A stretch of 64,000 nt of DNA from Telluria antibiotica. Lineage in GTDB: Bacteria > Pseudomonadota > Gammaproteobacteria > Burkholderiales > Burkholderiaceae_D. The stretch is from contig NZ_JAAQOM010000011.1 of the NCBI RefSeq assembly GCF_011682055.1, forward strand, positions 124,001-188,000, read 5' to 3'. The position numbers and the translations under genes were made by a program. Shown here piece after piece: positions 1 through 11,509 of this stretch. The notes under the pieces were generated by a model. That model made no database searches and was not told where the DNA came from. It worked only from the letters and a program-made list of their open reading frames with translations. Position 1 is the stretch's first letter. The number at the start of each line of letters is the position of its first letter.

Positions 1-286
1 GATTCAAGCACGGCCGCCAACTTGTTTTATAGGTGATGGCCGCCTCCCCTGCGGGGGCTGCCACAGCGTTCGTTTTCGCGGTCCCTGGAACAGGAAAGTT
101 ATTACATCGTTATTCCAGGCATGAAAAACTTATCTTAGCATATATACATTTCTGGCCGGGAACAATATTTCCCTTTAAAATTGATGCGTTTTAGAGTCAA
201 AATTCAGCCAAGGCGTATTGACAAAGCGCAGATTAGAAGTAGAAATTTAGCATTTATTCATCGCTCGCATCATTACAACTTCACGC
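1..286. other. Intergenic region without a recognisable gene
   Basis: No supported reading frame is visible here. The stretch is GC-rich at the left, with a short CCCCTGCGGGG-type inverted repeat near 46-56, and AT-rich from about 120 to 250. It lies downstream of the Bcr/CflA exporter gene and runs off the window edge, so it may hold the 3' end signals of that gene or promoter elements of a gene to the left. Confidence 0.5.
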
Positions 287-1561
287 TCAAGCCAACGCCT
301 TGTACCGGCGATATTGACGGGATGTCAACCAGCACGCCAGCGACGCCAGCGCGAACGCAGCCTGGCCGAGCGCCATCGCCAGCACGGAATCCGTGAGCGC
401 CGGCGCGATGATGCCAGCCACCAGCGCGCCCATCAACGTCGTCACGAACGACTGGCACGACGCGACGGTGCCGCGGATGTGCGGGAACAGGTCGAGCGCG
501 AGCAAGGTGGCGCTCGGGTTGATGATGGAACTGCCGAAGTTATAGAAGAACATGGGCAGCACGGTCCACGGCAGCGCCGGCGGCAGCACGGCATGGTACG
601 CGACGCTGCCCGTGACGGCGGCCAGCATGAACGCGTAGCCGATGCCGATCTGGCGCGAGAACGTCATGCGTCCCGCCAGCCGGTTGGCGGCGAGCGCGCC
701 GAGGAAGATGCCGCTCACGGCCGGCACGAACAGCCACGCGAACTGCGACGGCCCGAGATGCAGGTGCACGGGCAGCAGCACGGGCGCGCCCGCGATGAAC
801 AGGAACATGCCGCCGAAGTTGAAGGCGACGATCCCGGACTTCATCTGGAACAGCACGGAGCTGAAGATGTCCCAGTAGTTACGCGCGAGGAAGCGCGGGT
901 TGAACGGCTGGCGGCGCTCCACCGGTATCGTCTCCGGCAGGTGCTGCCAGCACACCCACCAGAGCGCGATGGAGAACGCGAGCAGGCCGAGGAAGATCGA
1001 ACGCCAGTCGAACGCGGACACGACCCAGCCGCCCAGCACGGGCGCGATCGCGGGGGCGATGGAAAAAATCATCGTCACCATCGACAGCAGGCGCGCGGCC
1101 GGCGCGTCCGAATACAGGTCGCGGATGATCGCCCGGCCCACGACGACGCCCGCACCGGCCGAGACGCCCTGCATGATGCGGAAGACCCACAGGTAGTGCA
1201 CGGAATGCGCGGACGCGCAGCCGAGCGTGCCGACCGCGAACACGATCAAACCGACGAGGACCACGTTGCGCCGCCCGAACGCATCCGACAGCGCGCCGTG
1301 CCACAGCGCCATCACGGCGAATGCCAGCATGTACGCCGTCAGCGTCTGCTGCACTTCCAGTCCGGTCGCGTTCAAGGACGCCTGGATCGCGGGGAACGCG
1401 GGCAGGTAGGCGTCGACGGAGAACGGGCCGAGCATCGACAGCGCGGCCAGCAGGGTCGCGAGGCCGCCCGCGGACAGCATCGCGATCTTGCGCGGCGCCG
1501 GCAGCGGGACGGGGAGGACGGGGTCTTTCGGCAGATTGTCCGGTTCGGGTTCGGGCAGCAT
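287..1561 (-). CDS. Bcr/CflA-family MFS multidrug exporter
   Basis: A 424-residue inner-membrane transporter with a proline-rich cytoplasmic N-terminus of about 27 residues followed by about 12 hydrophobic segments. The loop 2-3 MFS signature GALSDAFGRR lies at residues 89-98, and the first helix carries the family-typical FSVDAYLPAFP around residues 47-57. Bcr/CflA proteins are proton-driven drug exporters (bicyclomycin, chloramphenicol and others); the substrate here cannot be read from sequence. The ATG lies 3 bases beyond the stop codon of the upstream THUMP methyltransferase gene, so the two are probably co-transcribed. Family assignment is firm; substrate is unknown. Confidence 0.88.
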   Translation of the reverse strand: MLPEPEPDNLPKDPVLPVPLPAPRKIAMLSAGGLATLLAALSMLGPFSVDAYLPAFPAIQASLNATGLEVQQTLTAYMLAFAVMALWHGALSDAFGRRNVVLVGLIVFAVGTLGCASAHSVHYLWVFRIMQGVSAGAGVVVGRAIIRDLYSDAPAARLLSMVTMIFSIAPAIAPVLGGWVVSAFDWRSIFLGLLAFSIALWWVCWQHLPETIPVERRQPFNPRFLARNYWDIFSSVLFQMKSGIVAFNFGGMFLFIAGAPVLLPVHLHLGPSQFAWLFVPAVSGIFLGALAANRLAGRMTFSRQIGIGYAFMLAAVTGSVAYHAVLPPALPWTVLPMFFYNFGSSIINPSATLLALDLFPHIRGTVASCQSFVTTLMGALVAGIIAPALTDSVLAMALGQAAFALASLACWLTSRQYRRYKALA

Positions 1562-1564
1562 TGT

Positions 1565-2785
1565 TTAGTCTTCTTTCGGTTTCGCAGGGTCGAGCTGTGA
1601 TGAGCGCCGGTTGAACCCCGCGACCATGTCGAAGCGGAACAGCCGGCATTCGAGGGCGCCGTTGAAGAACGGGGTCTTGCGCGATTCCTTCAAGCGCAGC
1701 ATCTTGGGCAGGCCCAGGTCGGCCGTGAACAGGTACACGGTCCAGCCGGCGAAGCGCTGCTTCAGCGTGGCGGACAGCTGCTGGTAGAAGCCGACGGCCA
1801 TCTCGTCCTGCGGGATCGTGGAATCGCCGCGCACGCCGATCCGCTCGCCGTACGGCGGGTTCGTCAGCAGGATGCCTGGTGTCGCGACGGGCGGCTGCAC
1901 CTGCTGCGCCTCGATCTGCTTCAGCGGCACGTCGAACAGGATGCCGGCCGAGCGCAGGTTATGGCGCGTCATCGCGACCATGTCGCCGGAGATGTCGGAG
2001 CCGAAGATCGTGGGCTCGGCCGGCAGCGGATTCGGCGTGATCGCCGTCTTCATCTCCTGCCAGGCCTTCCCATTGAAATTCCTGAACTTCTCGAACGCGA
2101 AGCGGCGGCGCGCGCCGGGCGGGATGCCCTGCACCATCTGCGCTGCCTCGATGAGGATCGTGCCCGAGCCGCACATCGGATCGAACAGCGGCACGCCCGG
2201 CTTCCAGCCGGATACGCGCAGCAGGCCGGCGGCCAGGTTCTCGCGCAGCGGCGCGTCGCCCGTCTCTTCGCGCCAGCCGCGCTTGAACAGCGCTTCGCCG
2301 GACGTGTCGAGGTAGATCGTGAAGTTGCGCTGGTCGAGGAAGCCCATGATGCGCATGTCCGGCTCGCGCGTGTTGACGGACGGGCGGCGGCCGAACTGGT
2401 CGCGGAAGCGGTCGCAGACGGCGTCCTTGATCTTCAGCGTGGTGAACTCGAGGCTCGTCAGCGGCGACTTGATGGCGGTGATGTCGACGCGGATCGTGTG
2501 GTCGACGCTGAACCAGTCTTCCCACGGCTGTTCCAGCACGAGGTCGTAGATGTCGTTCTCGTTCGCGTAGTTGCGGTTCGCGATGCGCAGCAACACGCGC
2601 GACGCGATGCGCGAATGCAGGTTGATGCGATACGCGTCCGCGTCGGCGCCCGAGCAGTGCACGCCGCCCGGCACCTGGTTGTGCACCTTCAGCGTGGCGC
2701 TGCCGGTGGTGTGTGCGATCTCGGCCAGCTCGTCGGCCAGCGCCTGTTCCATGCCGCGCGGGCAGGGGCAAAAATAGGAAGCCAT
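1565..2785 (-). CDS. THUMP-domain class I SAM-dependent RNA methyltransferase
   Basis: 406 residues resembling the N-terminal RlmL half of the 23S rRNA methyltransferase RlmKL, here a stand-alone protein. Residues 1-160 form the ferredoxin-like and THUMP RNA-binding part. The methyltransferase domain follows, with the SAM-binding DPMCGSGT at 202-209 and the base-flipping N6/N2 motif TNPPYGERIG at 308-317. The NPPY motif implies amino-group methylation of A or G in RNA; by analogy the product may be m2G in 23S rRNA, but this is inference. It sits between a terminator-like hairpin after hemJ and the exporter gene, and appears to start a two-gene unit. Confidence 0.88.
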   Translation of the reverse strand: MASYFCPCPRGMEQALADELAEIAHTTGSATLKVHNQVPGGVHCSGADADAYRINLHSRIASRVLLRIANRNYANENDIYDLVLEQPWEDWFSVDHTIRVDITAIKSPLTSLEFTTLKIKDAVCDRFRDQFGRRPSVNTREPDMRIMGFLDQRNFTIYLDTSGEALFKRGWREETGDAPLRENLAAGLLRVSGWKPGVPLFDPMCGSGTILIEAAQMVQGIPPGARRRFAFEKFRNFNGKAWQEMKTAITPNPLPAEPTIFGSDISGDMVAMTRHNLRSAGILFDVPLKQIEAQQVQPPVATPGILLTNPPYGERIGVRGDSTIPQDEMAVGFYQQLSATLKQRFAGWTVYLFTADLGLPKMLRLKESRKTPFFNGALECRLFRFDMVAGFNRRSSQLDPAKPKED

Positions 2786-2818
2786 GGGGGTACCCTTTAT
2801 CCGTAGTTAAAAACGAAA

Positions 2819-2840
2819 CGGCCGGGATCAGGCCCGGCCG
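2819..2840 (-). terminator. Rho-independent terminator after hemJ
   Basis: A perfect 8-bp stem (CGGCCGGG / CCCGGCCG) with a 6-base loop. On the minus strand it is followed by a T-rich run (TTTCGTTTTT). It lies 29 bases past the hemJ stop codon and ahead of the methyltransferase gene, so it should end the hemJ transcript. Confidence 0.7.
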
Positions 2841-2868
2841 CCAATCAAGCAAGTGTAAATCAGTCAGG

Positions 2869-3282
2869 TCAGAACGGCTTTACGACGACCAGAATCACGA
2901 TGGCCAGCAGCAGCAAAACCGGCACCTCGTTGAACATGCGGAACCATGTATGGCTGCGCGTATTCACGCCACGTTCGAATTTTTTCAGCAGCGATCCGCA
3001 CGCATGATGGTAGCCGATCACGAGCAGCACGAGCGCCAGTTTTGCATGCAGCCAGCCGCCCTTGATGCCGAAGCCCAGCCATAGCCACAGGCCCAGCAAC
3101 AGCGCCGGCACCATCAGGATCGTCGTGAAGCGGTACAGCCGGCGCGCCATGCCGAGCAGGCGCTCGACGACGGCCGGGTTGCTTTCCTGCGCCAGGTTCA
3201 CGTAGATGCGCGGCAGGTAGAACAGGCCGGCGAACCACGAGGCGACGAAGACGATGTGCAGCGCTTTAATCCAAAGATACAT
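2869..3282 (-). CDS. hemJ: CopD/HemJ-family membrane protein (protoporphyrinogen oxidase HemJ)
   Basis: A 137-residue inner-membrane protein with four hydrophobic segments. It has the features of HemJ: a conserved His in the first helix (KALHIVF, His9), LPRIYV at the end of that helix, and the FRMFNEVP signature near the C-terminus. HemJ oxidises protoporphyrinogen IX to protoporphyrin IX in heme synthesis in bacteria lacking HemG/HemY. The start was set at MYLWIK because it follows an AAAGGAC ribosome-binding site; the frame also runs upstream through a palindromic repeat (GTGCPPY-type peptide), and that extension is an artefact. A repeat copy separates it from proA. Confidence 0.85.
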   Translation of the reverse strand: MYLWIKALHIVFVASWFAGLFYLPRIYVNLAQESNPAVVERLLGMARRLYRFTTILMVPALLLGLWLWLGFGIKGGWLHAKLALVLLVIGYHHACGSLLKKFERGVNTRSHTWFRMFNEVPVLLLLAIVILVVVKPF

Positions 3283-3294
3283 AGTGTCCTTTAC

Positions 3295-3372
3295 GTAGGG
3301 TGGGCACCCTGTGCCCACGCGTAACGTCTGCGTCTCGACAGCTTTCGCGTGGGCTCGGGGAGCCCACCCTAC
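3295..3372. repeat. Palindromic GTAGGGTGGGC repeat, copy 1 (hemJ/proA)
   Basis: Two inverted arms, GTAGGGTGGGCACCCTGTGC on the left and GAGCCCACCCTAC on the right, enclose about 50 bases. The right edge supplies the TAG stop codon of proA (3371-3369, minus strand). The left edge lies 13 bases upstream of the hemJ ATG. Confidence 0.9.
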
Positions 3373-4634
3373 TTGCGTACCTCACCGTGGCCGAACACCA
3401 CGTACTTCAGCGACGTGAGACCTTCCAGTCCAACCGGCCCGCGCGCATGCAGCTTGTCGTTCGAGATGCCGATCTCCGCGCCGAGGCCGTATTCGAAGCC
3501 GTCGGCGAAACGCGTCGACGCGTTGATCATCACGGAGGCCGAATCGACTTCGCGCAGGAAGCGCATCGCGTCCGTGTAATCCTCGGTGACGATGGCGTCC
3601 GTGTGCTTCGACGAATACGTGTTGATATGCTCGATCGCGGCGTCGATGCCGTCGACGATCTTCACGGCGAGGATCGGCGCCAGGTATTCCGTGCTCCAGT
3701 CCTCTTCCGTCGCGGGCACGAGGTGCGGATAACCCTGCAGGATCGCCAGCGCTTCCGGGTCGGCGCGCAGCTCCACTTCCTTCGTCGCATACAGCTCGGC
3801 CAGTTGCGGCAGCACGGTCGGCGCGATGGCGCGCGCCACCAGCAGCGTCTCCATCGTGTTGCACGTGCCGTAGCGGTGCGTCTTCGCGTTCATGGCGATC
3901 GGAAGCGCCTTCGCGATGTCGGCCTTCGCATCGATGTAGACGTGGCAGATGCCGTCCAGGTGCTTGATCATCGGGACCGTCGATTCCTGCATCAGCCGGG
4001 CGATCAGGCCCTTGCCGCCGCGCGGGACGATCACGTCGACGAATTCCGGCATCGTGATGAGGGCGCCGACAGCGGCGCGGTCGGTCGTCTCGACGACTTG
4101 CACGCCGTGTTCCGGCAGGCCCGCGCCGCGCAGGCCCTCTTCCACGAGGGCGGCCAGCGCGCGGTTGCAGTGGATGGCTTCCGAGCCGCCGCGCAGGATG
4201 GCGGCGTTGCCGCTCTTGATGCACAGGCCGGCCGCGTCGACCGTCACGTTCGGGCGCGCTTCGTAGATGATGCCGATCACGCCCAGCGGCACGCGCATGC
4301 GGCCCACCTGGATGCCCGTCGGGCGGAATTTCAGGTCCGTGATTTCGCCGATCGGATCGGGCAGCGCGACGATCTGGCGCAGGCCGTCGACCATCGTGGC
4401 GATCGCCTTGTCGGACAGCGCGAGGCGGTCCAGCAGCGCCGGTTCCAGGCCGGCGGCGGCCGCCGCTTCCATGTCGCGCGCGTTGGCGGCGCGCAGGCTG
4501 TCCGCGTCGCGCTCGATGGCGGCGGCGATCAGCAGCAAGGCCTGATTGCGGGTGGCGCTGTCCGCGCGCGCCATGCCGCGCGAGGCCGCGCGGGCCTGGC
4601 GGCCGATCGTGTGCATGTACTCGGTGATGTCCAT
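3369..4634 (-). CDS. proA: Glutamate-5-semialdehyde dehydrogenase (gamma-glutamyl phosphate reductase)
   Basis: A 421-residue cytosolic enzyme of the aldehyde dehydrogenase superfamily, catalysing NADPH-dependent reduction of gamma-glutamyl phosphate, the second step of proline synthesis. The catalytic Cys is Cys258 in [16 protein letters not shown] at 204-210 is a family-typical nucleotide/substrate loop. Length matches ProA (about 417). The start MDITEYM was chosen because upstream codons run through a repeat. Its TAG stop is formed by repeat copy 1, and copy 2 separates it from the upstream holA. No proB is present in the window. Confidence 0.95.
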   Translation of the reverse strand: MDITEYMHTIGRQARAASRGMARADSATRNQALLLIAAAIERDADSLRAANARDMEAAAAAGLEPALLDRLALSDKAIATMVDGLRQIVALPDPIGEITDLKFRPTGIQVGRMRVPLGVIGIIYEARPNVTVDAAGLCIKSGNAAILRGGSEAIHCNRALAALVEEGLRGAGLPEHGVQVVETTDRAAVGALITMPEFVDVIVPRGGKGLIARLMQESTVPMIKHLDGICHVYIDAKADIAKALPIAMNAKTHRYGTCNTMETLLVARAIAPTVLPQLAELYATKEVELRADPEALAILQGYPHLVPATEEDWSTEYLAPILAVKIVDGIDAAIEHINTYSSKHTDAIVTEDYTDAMRFLREVDSASVMINASTRFADGFEYGLGAEIGISNDKLHARGPVGLEGLTSLKYVVFGHGEVRK

Positions 4635-4667
4635 CGTGCTTTGTCCGTTATCCGTAATATTCATTCC

Positions 4668-4746
4668 GTAGGGTGGGCACCCCGTGCCCACGCGTGACGT
4701 TTGCGGCATGTCGACGTCCGCGTGGGCACGGGGGTGCCCACCCTAC
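4668..4746. repeat. Palindromic GTAGGGTGGGC repeat, copy 2 (proA/holA)
   Basis: Left arm GTAGGGTGGGCACCCCGTGC and right arm GGGGTGCCCACCCTAC in inverted orientation, with about 40 bases between. The right edge forms the TAG stop codon of holA (4745-4743, minus strand). The left edge ends 34 bases upstream of the proA start. Confidence 0.92.
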
Positions 4747-5756
4747 GATGCGACTCTCAATGCCAACTGCAGCATTGCATCCCACGCATCCCCCGCGAAC
4801 TGCTTCGCGCGCAGGCCCTTGATCATCTTGTCGACCTGCGCCGCCTGCTGCAGCGCCGCTTCCAGCGTAGGCAGCGAGATCCGGCGCAGCGCCGGTTCCA
4901 TCATGCGCTCGCGCGGGCCCCAGATGCGGTATTCCTTCAGCAGCGCGCCCAGCGGGCGTCCCTGCGCCATCCCTGCCTTCAATTTTAGCAGTGTACGGAT
5001 TTCTTCGGAGACGGCCCACAACACCAGCGGCAGCGCCTCGCCCTCGCCCTTCAAGCCTTCCAGCATGCGCACGAGGCGCGCAGGATCGCCCGCCAGCATC
5101 GCTTCCGACAGCTTGAACACGTCGTAGCGCGCCACGTTCAGCACGGCGTCCATCACCTGCTCGACCGTCAGCTTGCCCGGCTCGTACAGCAGCGCGAGCT
5201 TCTGGATTTCCTGGTGCGCCGCCAGCAGGTTGCCCTCCACGCGGTCGGCGATGAAGTCCAGGCTCTGGCGGTCCGCGCTCTGGTTCTGCGCCGAGAGGCG
5301 CGTGCCGATCCAGCCCGGCAGCTGCGCGCGTTCCACGTTCGGGATCTCGACGTAGACCGCGGCCTGCTGCAGCGCCGCCACCCACGACGCCTTCGCCGTC
5401 TGCCAGTCCAGCTTCGGCAACGTGATCAACGTGAGGTTGTCGGGGTTCAGGTCCTTCGCGTAGCTCTGCAGCGCCGCGCTGCCGTCCTTGCCCGGCTTGC
5501 CGCCGGGGATGCGCAGCTCGATCAGCTTCTTGTCGCCGAACAGCGACATGGCCTGGTTCGCGGCGAGCAGCTCGCCCCACTTGAAGCTGCGCTCGACCGT
5601 GAGCACGTCGCGCTCGGAATAGCCTTGCGCACGCGCGCGGCTGCGGATCTTGTCCGCCGCCTCCAGCGCGAGCAGGTGCTCGTCGCTGGTGATCACGTAC
5701 AGGGGCGCGAGCCCCTTGGCGAGGTGGCCGTCGAGTGCCTCGGGCCGCAACTGCAT
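4743..5756 (-). CDS. holA: DNA polymerase III subunit delta
   Basis: 337 residues, the usual length for HolA. Delta is the wrench subunit of the clamp loader that opens the beta sliding clamp. The N-terminal AAA+-like region begins with APLYVITSDEHLLALEAAD, and the helical C-terminal collar contains the family-typical LKLKAGMAQG and WGPRERMMEPALRR. It is the third gene of leuS-lptE-holA, an order common in proteobacteria, and lies 44 bases after lptE. Its TAG stop codon is the edge of repeat copy 2, so the transcript probably ends in that palindrome. Confidence 0.95.
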   Translation of the reverse strand: MQLRPEALDGHLAKGLAPLYVITSDEHLLALEAADKIRSRARAQGYSERDVLTVERSFKWGELLAANQAMSLFGDKKLIELRIPGGKPGKDGSAALQSYAKDLNPDNLTLITLPKLDWQTAKASWVAALQQAAVYVEIPNVERAQLPGWIGTRLSAQNQSADRQSLDFIADRVEGNLLAAHQEIQKLALLYEPGKLTVEQVMDAVLNVARYDVFKLSEAMLAGDPARLVRMLEGLKGEGEALPLVLWAVSEEIRTLLKLKAGMAQGRPLGALLKEYRIWGPRERMMEPALRRISLPTLEAALQQAAQVDKMIKGLRAKQFAGDAWDAMLQLALRVAS

Positions 5757-5800
5757 GGTGGTCCTTTTCGCTTTGTCGTTAAGTGGCGGTCAAGTGCCCG

Positions 5801-6322
5801 TCAAGTGGCCGGCTTCATGGCGGCCAGGCGGCGGATGATCTGCTGCACGATGTCCGCCTGCATGTCGCGGTACAGCAGCGCTTCCTCCGATTCCTTGGCC
5901 AGCACCTGCGTCTCGTCGAACGCCATGTTCCGGCGCAGCGAGATCTGCGTGGGCGGCACCAGCTCGACACCCTTGGCGTCGCGCACGGCGAACGACAAGG
6001 TGTACGTCAGCAGGTATTCGCGCACGCGGCCCAGGCTGTTCAGCGACAGGATCGATTTGTTGCGCGACTCGCCCAGCAGCACGAACTGCGCCTCCGCATC
6101 AAGCGCCTTGTCGGCGATGTCCACCTGGCCCGTCGCGCGCAGGTTGCGCTTGAGTTCCGTGCCCAGCGCGGACGTGTCCGGGAAGCCGAGATAAATGCTG
6201 TGGAACGGCATCGTGTAGCTGCCGTTCGAACCGCGCAGCTGGAAGCCGCAGCCGGCCGTGCTGCTTGCCACCAGCAGGGCCGCGACGGCGCGCACTACCC
6301 ACTTCCTGGAAAGGGTGCGCAT
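5801..6322 (-). CDS. lptE: LPS-assembly lipoprotein LptE
   Basis: A 173-residue outer-membrane lipoprotein with a short signal peptide and lipobox STAGC, the lipidated Cys being Cys25. LptE plugs the LptD barrel and helps deliver lipopolysaccharide to the outer leaflet. The mature protein starts GFQLRGSNG, the hallmark of the family (GFxLRG). It lies 3 bases after the leuS stop codon, so translation is likely coupled. Its partner lptD is in the same window at 24-26 kb. Confidence 0.93.
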   Translation of the reverse strand: MRTLSRKWVVRAVAALLVASSTAGCGFQLRGSNGSYTMPFHSIYLGFPDTSALGTELKRNLRATGQVDIADKALDAEAQFVLLGESRNKSILSLNSLGRVREYLLTYTLSFAVRDAKGVELVPPTQISLRRNMAFDETQVLAKESEEALLYRDMQADIVQQIIRRLAAMKPAT

Positions 6323-6325
6323 CCG

Positions 6326-9107
<2,782 letters not shown>

Positions 9108-9121
9108 GAATGCATGCGAAA

Positions 9122-9448
9122 TCAGCGGAGTTCGAGTTCCAGCGCCGGCTTTTCGCCGTAGTCCTCGTAGCGCTCGTTGATGCCGATGATGCAGAACGCC
9201 ATCTCTTCCAGCACGTCCGGCGCCCGCTCGCGCAGGGCTTCCGAGTGCGTCACGACGATGTGCAGCACCTCGTCCTTCTTCAGGCGGACGCTGCTCATGC
9301 CGTCCTCGTCGCGCAGATAGCTCAGGCAATCGACCCACGAATCCATCGTGTGCACGTACGAATCGGGAAAGCCGAACGCACGTTGGCTCTCGACGTGGAA
9401 GCTTTCCGCGTCCGTGATCGCGGCGCCGTTGAGCTCGACGGTGGCCAT
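9122..9448 (-). CDS. Barstar-family protein (orphan ribonuclease-inhibitor homologue)
   Basis: 108 residues, close to barstar (about 90). It shows the barstar fold pattern: an N-terminal strand VELNGAAI, a helix, then FGFPDSYVHTMDSWVDCLSYL, which aligns with the Pro-x-x-Tyr...Asp-x-x-Asp-Cys-Leu segment barstar uses to plug the barnase active site. Barstar inhibits the secreted RNase barnase; chromosomal barstar-like genes without a neighbouring RNase are frequent. No RNase gene lies nearby. The start follows a good ribosome-binding site, AGGAGAG. It sits between dapB and leuS in the same orientation. Confidence 0.75.
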   Translation of the reverse strand: MATVELNGAAITDAESFHVESQRAFGFPDSYVHTMDSWVDCLSYLRDEDGMSSVRLKKDEVLHIVVTHSEALRERAPDVLEEMAFCIIGINERYEDYGEKPALELELR

Positions 9449-9527
9449 GTAACTCTCCTAAAAAACGCCTCGCGGCCAGTATGCCAGCAGATTGCCGGCA
9501 TGGCCGTCCAGTTCAGCAGGCGCGCGC

Positions 9528-10337
9528 TCAGCCCTTCAGGCCCAGCACGTCCTGCATGTCGTACAGGCCCGTCGACTTGTCGGCGAGGAAGCGGGCGGCG
9601 CGCAGCGAGCCCTGCGCGTAGCTGACGCGGCTGCTGGACTTGTGGCTGATCTCGATGCGCTCGCCGATACCGGCGAACAGCACGGTGTGATCGCCCACGA
9701 TGTCGCCGCCGCGCACGGTGGCGAAGCCGATCGTCGACGGATCGCGCTCGCCCGTCACGCCTTCGCGCCCGTAGACGGCGCATTCCTTCAGGTCGCGGCC
9801 GAGGGCGTCGGCGATCACCTCGCCCATCTTCAGCGCGGTGCCGGACGGGGCGTCGACCTTGTGGCGATGGTGGGCTTCGATGATCTCGATGTCATAGCCT
9901 TCCGAGAAATTCTTCGCAGCCATTTCCAGCAGCTTCATCGTGACGTTGACGCCGATGCTCATGTTCGGAGCAAACAGGATCGCCGTCTTCTCGGCGGCGG
10001 CGCGGATGGCGGCCTTGCCGGCGTCATCGAAACCGGTGGTGCCGATGATCATCTTGATGCCGTGGGCGGCGCAGTATTCCAGGTGGTGCAGCGTGCCTTC
10101 CGGGCGCGTGAAGTCGATCAGGTAGTCGGCGTCCGCCAGGCCCTTGTCGAGGACCGACTGGATCACGACACCGGTCAGCTGGCCGGAAAACGCGCCGGCG
10201 TCGGAACCGATGAACGGATTGCCTTCGCGGTCGAGAGCACCCGCGAGCACGGCGTCCGGCGCGGCGGCGATGGTTTCGATCAGCATGCGGCCCATGCGGC
10301 CGCTGGCGCCGGCAACGGCGATTTTCAGTTGCGTCAT
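9528..10337 (-). CDS. dapB: 4-hydroxy-tetrahydrodipicolinate reductase
   Basis: 269 residues, standard for DapB, which reduces 4-hydroxy-tetrahydrodipicolinate with NAD(P)H in the lysine and meso-diaminopimelate pathway. The Rossmann motif [10 protein letters not shown] is near the N-terminus, and the substrate-binding/catalytic [15 protein letters not shown] is in the centre. The start MTQLKIAV is preceded by GGAGGACAAT, which lies inside the 3' end of bamE; the bamE stop and dapB start are separated by one base, so the genes are translationally coupled. Confidence 0.96.
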   Translation of the reverse strand: MTQLKIAVAGASGRMGRMLIETIAAAPDAVLAGALDREGNPFIGSDAGAFSGQLTGVVIQSVLDKGLADADYLIDFTRPEGTLHHLEYCAAHGIKMIIGTTGFDDAGKAAIRAAAEKTAILFAPNMSIGVNVTMKLLEMAAKNFSEGYDIEIIEAHHRHKVDAPSGTALKMGEVIADALGRDLKECAVYGREGVTGERDPSTIGFATVRGGDIVGDHTVLFAGIGERIEISHKSSSRVSYAQGSLRAARFLADKSTGLYDMQDVLGLKG

Positions 10338-10338
10338 G

Positions 10339-10962
10339 TTATTGTCCTCCACCGCCGCCGCCCTTAGCGGCCTCGTCGCGCTTGCGCTTCAACTCGTCCA
10401 GCGATTCCTGCTCGGACTTTTCCTCGTATTTCGAAATACCGATCAGGCGATTGATGTACTCGCGTTCCGTCGGCAGGTTGCCGCCGTCGAAGTGGTCGAC
10501 CTTGTCGTCCTTGAAGTAGACGGTGACGCGGCTCGTCGTCAGCTCGCCGTTGCCGCGCGCGAGATAGAACGGGTAATCCCAGCGGTTTTCGTGGAAGGCG
10601 TCCTGCAGCAGCGGCGTGCCGAGGATGAACTTGACCTGGTCGCGTGTCTGGCCGACCTTCAGCTGGTTCAGCATTTCCTGCGAGACGAAGTTGCCCTGCT
10701 GGATGTCCGGACGGTACGGCGAAAAGACCCAGAGGAATTTCTGCAGCTTGGTGACGGTCGTCGTCTGCGCGCCCGAATTCGCGATGGCCGCGGACTTGCT
10801 CGCGTCGGCGGCGACCGCGGCGGGGGCGGTGTTCGCCGCTTCCGCCGGCTTGGTCTGGTTGCGCCAGGCGGCGCAGCCGGACAGCGCCAGCGTCATGCAG
10901 GCGAGGCCGGCCACGAGCGCTGCGCGCGCGTGGGAACGATGGAAAACGGCTTTATTGCGCAT
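10339..10962 (-). CDS. bamE: Outer-membrane assembly lipoprotein BamE (SmpA/OmlA)
   Basis: 207 residues with a signal peptide and lipobox ALSGC (Cys30). After an Ala-rich linker of about 50 residues comes the BamE core: [20 protein letters not shown] and the [10 protein letters not shown] motif, ending in a charged, Gly-rich tail. BamE is an accessory lipoprotein of the beta-barrel assembly machine. It is longer than the E. coli protein (113) because of the linker and tail. It starts back to back with fur, the arrangement usual in betaproteobacteria, and leads into dapB. Confidence 0.92.
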   Translation of the reverse strand: MRNKAVFHRSHARAALVAGLACMTLALSGCAAWRNQTKPAEAANTAPAAVAADASKSAAIANSGAQTTTVTKLQKFLWVFSPYRPDIQQGNFVSQEMLNQLKVGQTRDQVKFILGTPLLQDAFHENRWDYPFYLARGNGELTTSRVTVYFKDDKVDHFDGGNLPTEREYINRLIGISKYEEKSEQESLDELKRKRDEAAKGGGGGGQ

Positions 10963-11044
10963 ATCTGACCTTAAAAATCGATGAGGCGGAGGCTCTGAAA
11001 ACGCTATATCATAAAGCACTCCGCCCATATCCGAGTAACAAAAC
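10963..11044. promoter_or_regulatory. Divergent promoter region of bamE and fur
   Basis: An 82-base gap between two divergent start codons. On the plus strand CTATATCATAAAG (about 11003-11015) offers a -10-like box for fur. No clear Fur-box palindrome is seen, so I cannot claim Fur autoregulation. Confidence 0.4.
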
Positions 11045-11473
11045 ATGAGCAACAATCCAACCGACCTGAAGGCCAGCGGCCTGAAAGCGACCTTGCCGCG
11101 GTTAAAAATCCTGGAAATCTTCCAGAACAGCACGGTACGGCACCTGACGGCGGAAGACGTCTACAAGACCCTGTTGAACGACAATATGGACGTGGGCCTG
11201 GCGACGGTGTACCGGGTGCTGACCCAGTTCGAGCAGGCCGGCCTGTTGAATCGGAATCACTTTGAAACCGGCAAGGCGATCTACGAGCTGAACGCCGGAT
11301 CGCACCACGACCACCTCGTCTGCCTCGATTGCGGCCACGTGGAAGAGTTCTACGACGACGAGATCGAAAGCCGCCAGCAAAAGATTGCCAGCGAACGTGG
11401 CTTCAAGATCGCCGAGCACGCGCTGGCCATCTACGGCCACTGCCAGAAGACCGACTGCCCGCACCGGCACTGA
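11045..11473 (+). CDS. fur: Ferric uptake regulator Fur
   Basis: 142 residues, typical of Fur, an Fe(II)-dependent repressor of iron-uptake genes. The winged-helix N-terminus contains the recognition helix GLATVYRVLTQFEQAGLL (51-68). The regulatory metal motif HHDH lies at 87-90, the first zinc Cys pair CLDC at 93-96, and a second Cys pair near the end in HCQKTDCPH. Palindromes resembling Fur boxes occur at the feoA and bfd promoters in this window, which are likely targets. Confidence 0.96.
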   Translation: MSNNPTDLKASGLKATLPRLKILEIFQNSTVRHLTAEDVYKTLLNDNMDVGLATVYRVLTQFEQAGLLNRNHFETGKAIYELNAGSHHDHLVCLDCGHVEEFYDDEIESRQQKIASERGFKIAEHALAIYGHCQKTDCPHRH

Positions 11474-11501
11474 CCGGCATCCCGGCCGGCCCCCGCCGGT
11501 C
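11472..11501. other. Hairpin between convergent fur and hrcA
   Basis: GACCGGC (11472-11478) pairs with GCCGGTC (11495-11501), beginning inside the fur stop codon. There is no T-run on either strand, so it may be a weak or Rho-assisted end signal for either gene. The two genes converge with 36 bases between stop codons. Confidence 0.4.
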
Positions 11502-11509
11502 GCCACCCT

